Under the pieces are notes generated by a model that was not told where the DNA came from, ran no database searches, and worked only from the letters and a program-made list of their open reading frames with translations. Below are positions 28,703-31,914 of a stretch of 31,914 bases of DNA, in pieces. The position numbers and the translations under genes were made by a program. Origin of the DNA: an uncultured Candidatus Saccharibacteria bacterium. GTDB taxonomy: Bacteria > Patescibacteriota > Saccharimonadia > Saccharimonadales > Saccharimonadaceae. Location of the stretch: assembly GCA_938036825.1 (NCBI GenBank), contig CALHWD010000011.1, forward strand, positions 1 to 31,914, read 5' to 3'. The first letter of the stretch is position 1, and each line of letters starts with the position of its first letter.

Positions 28703-31225
28703 ATGCAGCCAGAAGATAACCAACCAACCACCCCAGCTACCATACCTGACCAGAGCCACTCGCGCAGTGTGGAGGTCCGTACCGTCGAGGACGTGATGGA
28801 GGATAACTTCCTGCGCTATTCGATGTCGGTCATTGTTGACCGCGCACTGCCTGATGTACGTGATGGCATGAAGCCTGTCCATCGTCGCATCGTCTATGTG
28901 ATGGACAAAATGGGCATCGGTCCGACATCTAAGACGATCAAGAGTGCTCAGATCGTTGGTGAGGTGATGGGTAAGTACCACCCACACGGCGATAGCTCTA
29001 TCTACGATGCCATGGTGCGTATGGCTCAAGACTGGGTTGAGCGCTACCCATTGGTACAGGGGCAGGGGAACTTTGGCTCGATGGATGGTGATCCGCCTGC
29101 TGCAATGCGCTACACCGAGGCAAAAATGACGCGTGTGTCAGAGGCACTCCTAGCTGATATCGATAAAGAAACCGTCCCATTCCGCGACACCTACGACGCT
29201 ACTCGCCAAGAGCCGACTGTCTTGCCGGCCAAGCTGCCTAATCTACTACTTAACGGCCAGGTTGGTATTGCCGTTGGTATGGCAACGAACATCCCTACCC
29301 ACAATCTTGGTGAGGTGGTTGATGCAACAGTCGAGCTTATCAACAACCCTGATGCCACGCTGGATGACCTCATGCAGCACATTAAAGGACCGGACTTTCC
29401 AACTGGTGCAGTGGTCTATGGTGGCACGCCAATGCGCCAAGCCTACGCCACTGGCCGCGGCAGCGTGACGATGCGCGCCGTGGCAGCCATCGAGGAAGCG
29501 AAGAAGCGTGGGCGCTACCGCATCGTCATTACAGAAATGCCTTATGGTGTTAATAAAGCAACACTGATTGAGAAGATTGCCGACCTCGTCCACGAGAAGA
29601 AGCTCACTTCTATCAGCGACTTGCGCGATGAGTCGGCTCGGGGTAATGTGCGTGTTGTTATCGACCTCAAAAAGGATGCCTACCCCAAGAAGGTGCTCAA
29701 CCAACTCTACAAGCTCACCGCGCTGCAGACTAACTTCCACTACAACATGCTGGCGCTTGTACCCAGCAGCGAAAATGCGATGCGGCTCCAGCCACGGGTA
29801 CTTGGCTTGCACGATATCCTTGGTGAGTTCATTGCCCATCGGCGCATTGTGGTGCGTCGCCGCACTGAATATGAGCTCAAGAAGGCGAAGGCACGAGCTC
29901 ATATTCTTGAGGGGCTCAAGATCGCGCTTGATAACATCGACGAAGTCGTCAAGCTAATCCGAGCAAGTAAGAATTACAACGATGCTTTGCAGGGGTTGAT
30001 GGAGCGTTTTGCGCTCAGCGAGATCCAAGGTAAGGCGATTCTTGCCATGCAGCTGCGCAAGCTGACTGGCCTTGACCGTCAAGAGATTGAAGACGAGCTG
30101 CGCTATCTGCACGAGCTCATCAAGCAGCTTGAGGCCATCCTGGCCGATGAGAATGAGATCCTACGCCTCATCAAAGAGGAACTGCTCGAGATGAAGGAGA
30201 AGTACGGTGACGAGCGCCGCACCAAGATCATCGACCATGAGCTCGGCAAATTCAGCGACGAAGAGCTCATCCCTGAGGAAGAGACCGTTGTTATTCTCAC
30301 AGCAGAGAATTACATCAAGCGTACTTTAGTGAGTGAATACCGCCGCCAAAACAGAGGTGGCAAGGGCAAACGCGGTATGTCTACCAAGGAAGAAGACGGC
30401 ATTGATCAGCTTATTCCGGCCAACACCCATGACTGGCTGCTCTTCTTTACCAACAAGGGCCGGGTCTTCCGCCTTAAGGCGTATGAAGTGCCTGCTGCCA
30501 GCCTCGCGGCCAAGGGCGTTGCGGCGGTCAACTTGCTCCAGCTCCAGCCTGAAGAGAAAATTACATCAATCATCAACCACGCTAAAGATGCAAGTGATGA
30601 TGGCTACCTCTTCATGGCCACGACCAAAGGTACTGTAAAAAAGACAACACTGCGCGACTACGCCAACATCCGTACCAATGGCCTCATTACCATCAAACTC
30701 GACGATGGTGATGAGCTGCGCTGGATAAAGCAAACCAATGGTGACAATGATGTAATAATCTCAACATCAGCTGGTCAGGCCGTGCGCTTTAGCGAGACAG
30801 AGTGCCGGCCAATGGGCCGCGTTGCTCGTGGCGTGCGTGGTGTGCGCCTCCGCCCCGATGATACGGTAGTGGGGATGGACATCGTCACCAGTAGCGACCA
30901 GCAATTGCTCGTCATCAGCCAAAACGGCTACGGCAAGATTACCAAAGCAGCCAACTTCCCTTGCCATAAGCGAGGTGGGGTTGGTATCAAAGCAGCAGTT
31001 GTCACCGCCAAGACTGGGCCGATTATCACTGTGCAGACTCTTGAGCCTGATGCCACTGAGGCACTCCTCATCAGCCAAAACGGCCAAACCATCCGTGTGG
31101 CGCTCCACGACATCCCAACCCTTGGTCGCACTACCCAAGGTGTACGAGTGATGCGCCTTGCTAAGGATGACACTGTCTCATCGATCGGCATTGTGCGCGA
31201 AAAAGACGAGGATAAGGAGACATAA
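28703..31225 (+). CDS. gyrA: DNA gyrase subunit A
   Basis: An 840-residue GyrA. I choose ATG 28703, seven bases after GAGGAA, over ATG 28685 whose only RBS would be inside gyrB. The winged-helix domain has HPHGDSSIYDAMVRMAQ with S98 and D102 at the E. coli Ser83 and Asp87 positions, so there is no classical quinolone-resistance change, and catalytic Tyr137 in MRYTEAKM. The GyrA box is present as QNRGGKG, which supports gyrase rather than topoisomerase IV. Six beta-pinwheel repeats follow, ending in a short acidic tail. Confidence 0.97.
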   Translation: MQPEDNQPTTPATIPDQSHSRSVEVRTVEDVMEDNFLRYSMSVIVDRALPDVRDGMKPVHRRIVYVMDKMGIGPTSKTIKSAQIVGEVMGKYHPHGDSSIYDAMVRMAQDWVERYPLVQGQGNFGSMDGDPPAAMRYTEAKMTRVSEALLADIDKETVPFRDTYDATRQEPTVLPAKLPNLLLNGQVGIAVGMATNIPTHNLGEVVDATVELINNPDATLDDLMQHIKGPDFPTGAVVYGGTPMRQAYATGRGSVTMRAVAAIEEAKKRGRYRIVITEMPYGVNKATLIEKIADLVHEKKLTSISDLRDESARGNVRVVIDLKKDAYPKKVLNQLYKLTALQTNFHYNMLALVPSSENAMRLQPRVLGLHDILGEFIAHRRIVVRRRTEYELKKAKARAHILEGLKIALDNIDEVVKLIRASKNYNDALQGLMERFALSEIQGKAILAMQLRKLTGLDRQEIEDELRYLHELIKQLEAILADENEILRLIKEELLEMKEKYGDERRTKIIDHELGKFSDEELIPEEETVVILTAENYIKRTLVSEYRRQNRGGKGKRGMSTKEEDGIDQLIPANTHDWLLFFTNKGRVFRLKAYEVPAASLAAKGVAAVNLLQLQPEEKITSIINHAKDASDDGYLFMATTKGTVKKTTLRDYANIRTNGLITIKLDDGDELRWIKQTNGDNDVIISTSAGQAVRFSETECRPMGRVARGVRGVRLRPDDTVVGMDIVTSSDQQLLVISQNGYGKITKAANFPCHKRGGVGIKAAVVTAKTGPIITVQTLEPDATEALLISQNGQTIRVALHDIPTLGRTTQGVRVMRLAKDDTVSSIGIVREKDEDKET

Positions 31226-31227
31226 TC

Positions 31228-31662
31228 ATGCCATGGTACCTCTCGCCATATATTGTGGCTATCGCCATCAGCTGGGCAATTGCTCACGTCATTAAGTTTG
31301 CAATTGCCCACGCCAAAGGCAAGGTGCTTGACTTCACCCACCAGCTCTTCATCTCTGGCGGCATGCCTAGCTCGCATGCCGCCACATCGTTGTCTGTCTG
31401 GACAGTGCTAGTGCTGCAGCAAGGGCTGCAGTCACCACTTGTTGGTGTCACGACACTACTCGTGTTGATTATTTGCTACGATGCTGTCAAGGTGCGGCGC
31501 TCATCAGGCGAGCAGGGTATTGCTATCCAGCAGGTCATCAAGAAGACTGGGGTCGACGTCACGTTGCCGCGGGCTGCGCAGGGACACACACCACTCGAGA
31601 TCTTCGTTGGGTCGTTGCTTGGCGTGCTTGTGGGTGTAGTTGTATTTTTTGCGACAAAATAA
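31228..31662 (+). CDS. Divergent PAP2 (DUF212/YuiD-like) membrane protein
   Basis: A 144-residue membrane protein of the DUF212 family: FISGGMPSSHAATSLSVWTV, then ICYDAVKVRRSSGEQG and GHTPLEIFVGSLLGVLVG. The SSHAA and GHTP blocks resemble the PAP2 phosphatase signature and suggest lipid phosphate hydrolysis, though the family's reaction is not established. Four helices are predicted. It starts three bases after gyrA stops, so it is the last gene of the gyrBA transcript, directly ahead of the rRNA promoter. Confidence 0.88.
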   Translation: MPWYLSPYIVAIAISWAIAHVIKFAIAHAKGKVLDFTHQLFISGGMPSSHAATSLSVWTVLVLQQGLQSPLVGVTTLLVLIICYDAVKVRRSSGEQGIAIQQVIKKTGVDVTLPRAAQGHTPLEIFVGSLLGVLVGVVVFFATK

Positions 31663-31675
31663 TCGTAAAAAAGTG

Positions 31676-31704
31676 TTGACCATCCACAAAAAATACGCTA
31701 TGAT
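31676..31704 (+). promoter_or_regulatory. rRNA operon promoter
   Basis: TTGACC (31676-31681), 17-base spacer, TATGAT (31699-31704), with an A/T-rich stretch upstream that could act as an UP element. It begins 14 bases after the DUF212 stop. Confidence 0.8.
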
Positions 31705-31755
31705 GGTTTCAGTCTGGTTGAGGGAACGAAAACAAGGGCCAACAACGAGACATTT

Positions 31756-31767
31756 TGTATCTTAACA
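31756..31767 (+). promoter_or_regulatory. boxA-like antitermination element in the rRNA leader
   Basis: TGTATCTTAACA followed by ATTTAG closely resembles the E. coli rrn boxA TGCTCTTTAACAATTTA, where NusB/NusE bind. Two hairpins follow: GTCTAT/ATAGAC, and GCTTCCC/GGGAAGC (31815-31832), the latter followed by ATCTTTT like a terminator that antitermination would need to override. Confidence 0.6.
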
Positions 31768-31861
31768 ATTTAGTTGTGCAATAATCATCGTCAGTCTATT
31801 TTTGAGTTATAGACGCTTCCCAGTAGGGAAGCATCTTTTATGAAAAGTACATCTTTTCTTT

Positions 31862-31914
<53 letters not shown>

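Overview
The window looks like a chromosomal segment of a Candidate Phyla Radiation bacterium, most likely a Candidatus Saccharibacteria (TM7) relative. This is inferred from compact single-copy housekeeping genes, short operons, a lone Xer-type recombinase, a ThrRS without the TGS domain, and many small winged-helix, Nudix and membrane proteins of CPR type. TGA acts as a normal stop (for example in the MFS/ArsR overlap), so the UGA-Gly recoding of Gracilibacteria is not in use.

Layout. 1-2.2 kb: a partial unknown gene and a Xer recombinase (-), a Nudix hydrolase (-) and ndk (+). 2.2-3.7 kb: a promoter-driven small hairpin RNA, a decayed NYN gene, tRNA-Asp (-), structured repeat A and tRNA-Thr(CGU). 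3.7-5.8 kb: a small membrane protein and a GT2 glycosyltransferase directly behind the tRNA. 5.8-7.1 kb: no convincing gene. 7.1-12.1 kb: an HxlR regulator, tRNA-Val, structured repeat D2, a threonine T-box leader with thrS, and two HAD phosphatases around a Nudix gene. 12.4-14.9 kb: an alkyltransferase-like protein with miaA, then a wHTH protein with a degenerate MBL-fold protein. 15.2-17.8 kb: an MFS exporter with an ArsR regulator under tandem operators, rpmB (-), and a site-2 protease. 17.8-19.0 kb: an RNA cluster (6S-like RNA, repeat B, RNase P RNA, repeat D1). 19.0-20.1 kb: infC-rpmI-rplT (-). 20.3-22.5 kb: a deoxyribosyltransferase-like gene and yifB/comM (-). 22.8-24.2 kb: tmRNA and a further hairpin-rich stretch. 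24.3-26.5 kb: three membrane proteins, two of them tandem paralogues. 26.7-31.9 kb: gyrB-gyrA, a DUF212 membrane protein, then the rRNA promoter and the first bases of 16S rRNA.

The most unusual content is RNA. Two structured repeat families (A/B/C and D1/D2/D3) each have two full copies with compensatory base changes in their stems plus a fragment; I do not recognise either family. The thrS leader is a complete T-box whose proposed specifier ACG and UGGA bulge match the anticodon and UCCA end of the tRNA-Thr(CGU) encoded 4.5 kb away. The tmRNA has a non-canonical T-loop and a 28-codon tag frame. Eight genes have a -10 hexamer only 6-7 nt before the start codon, which suggests widespread leaderless mRNAs.
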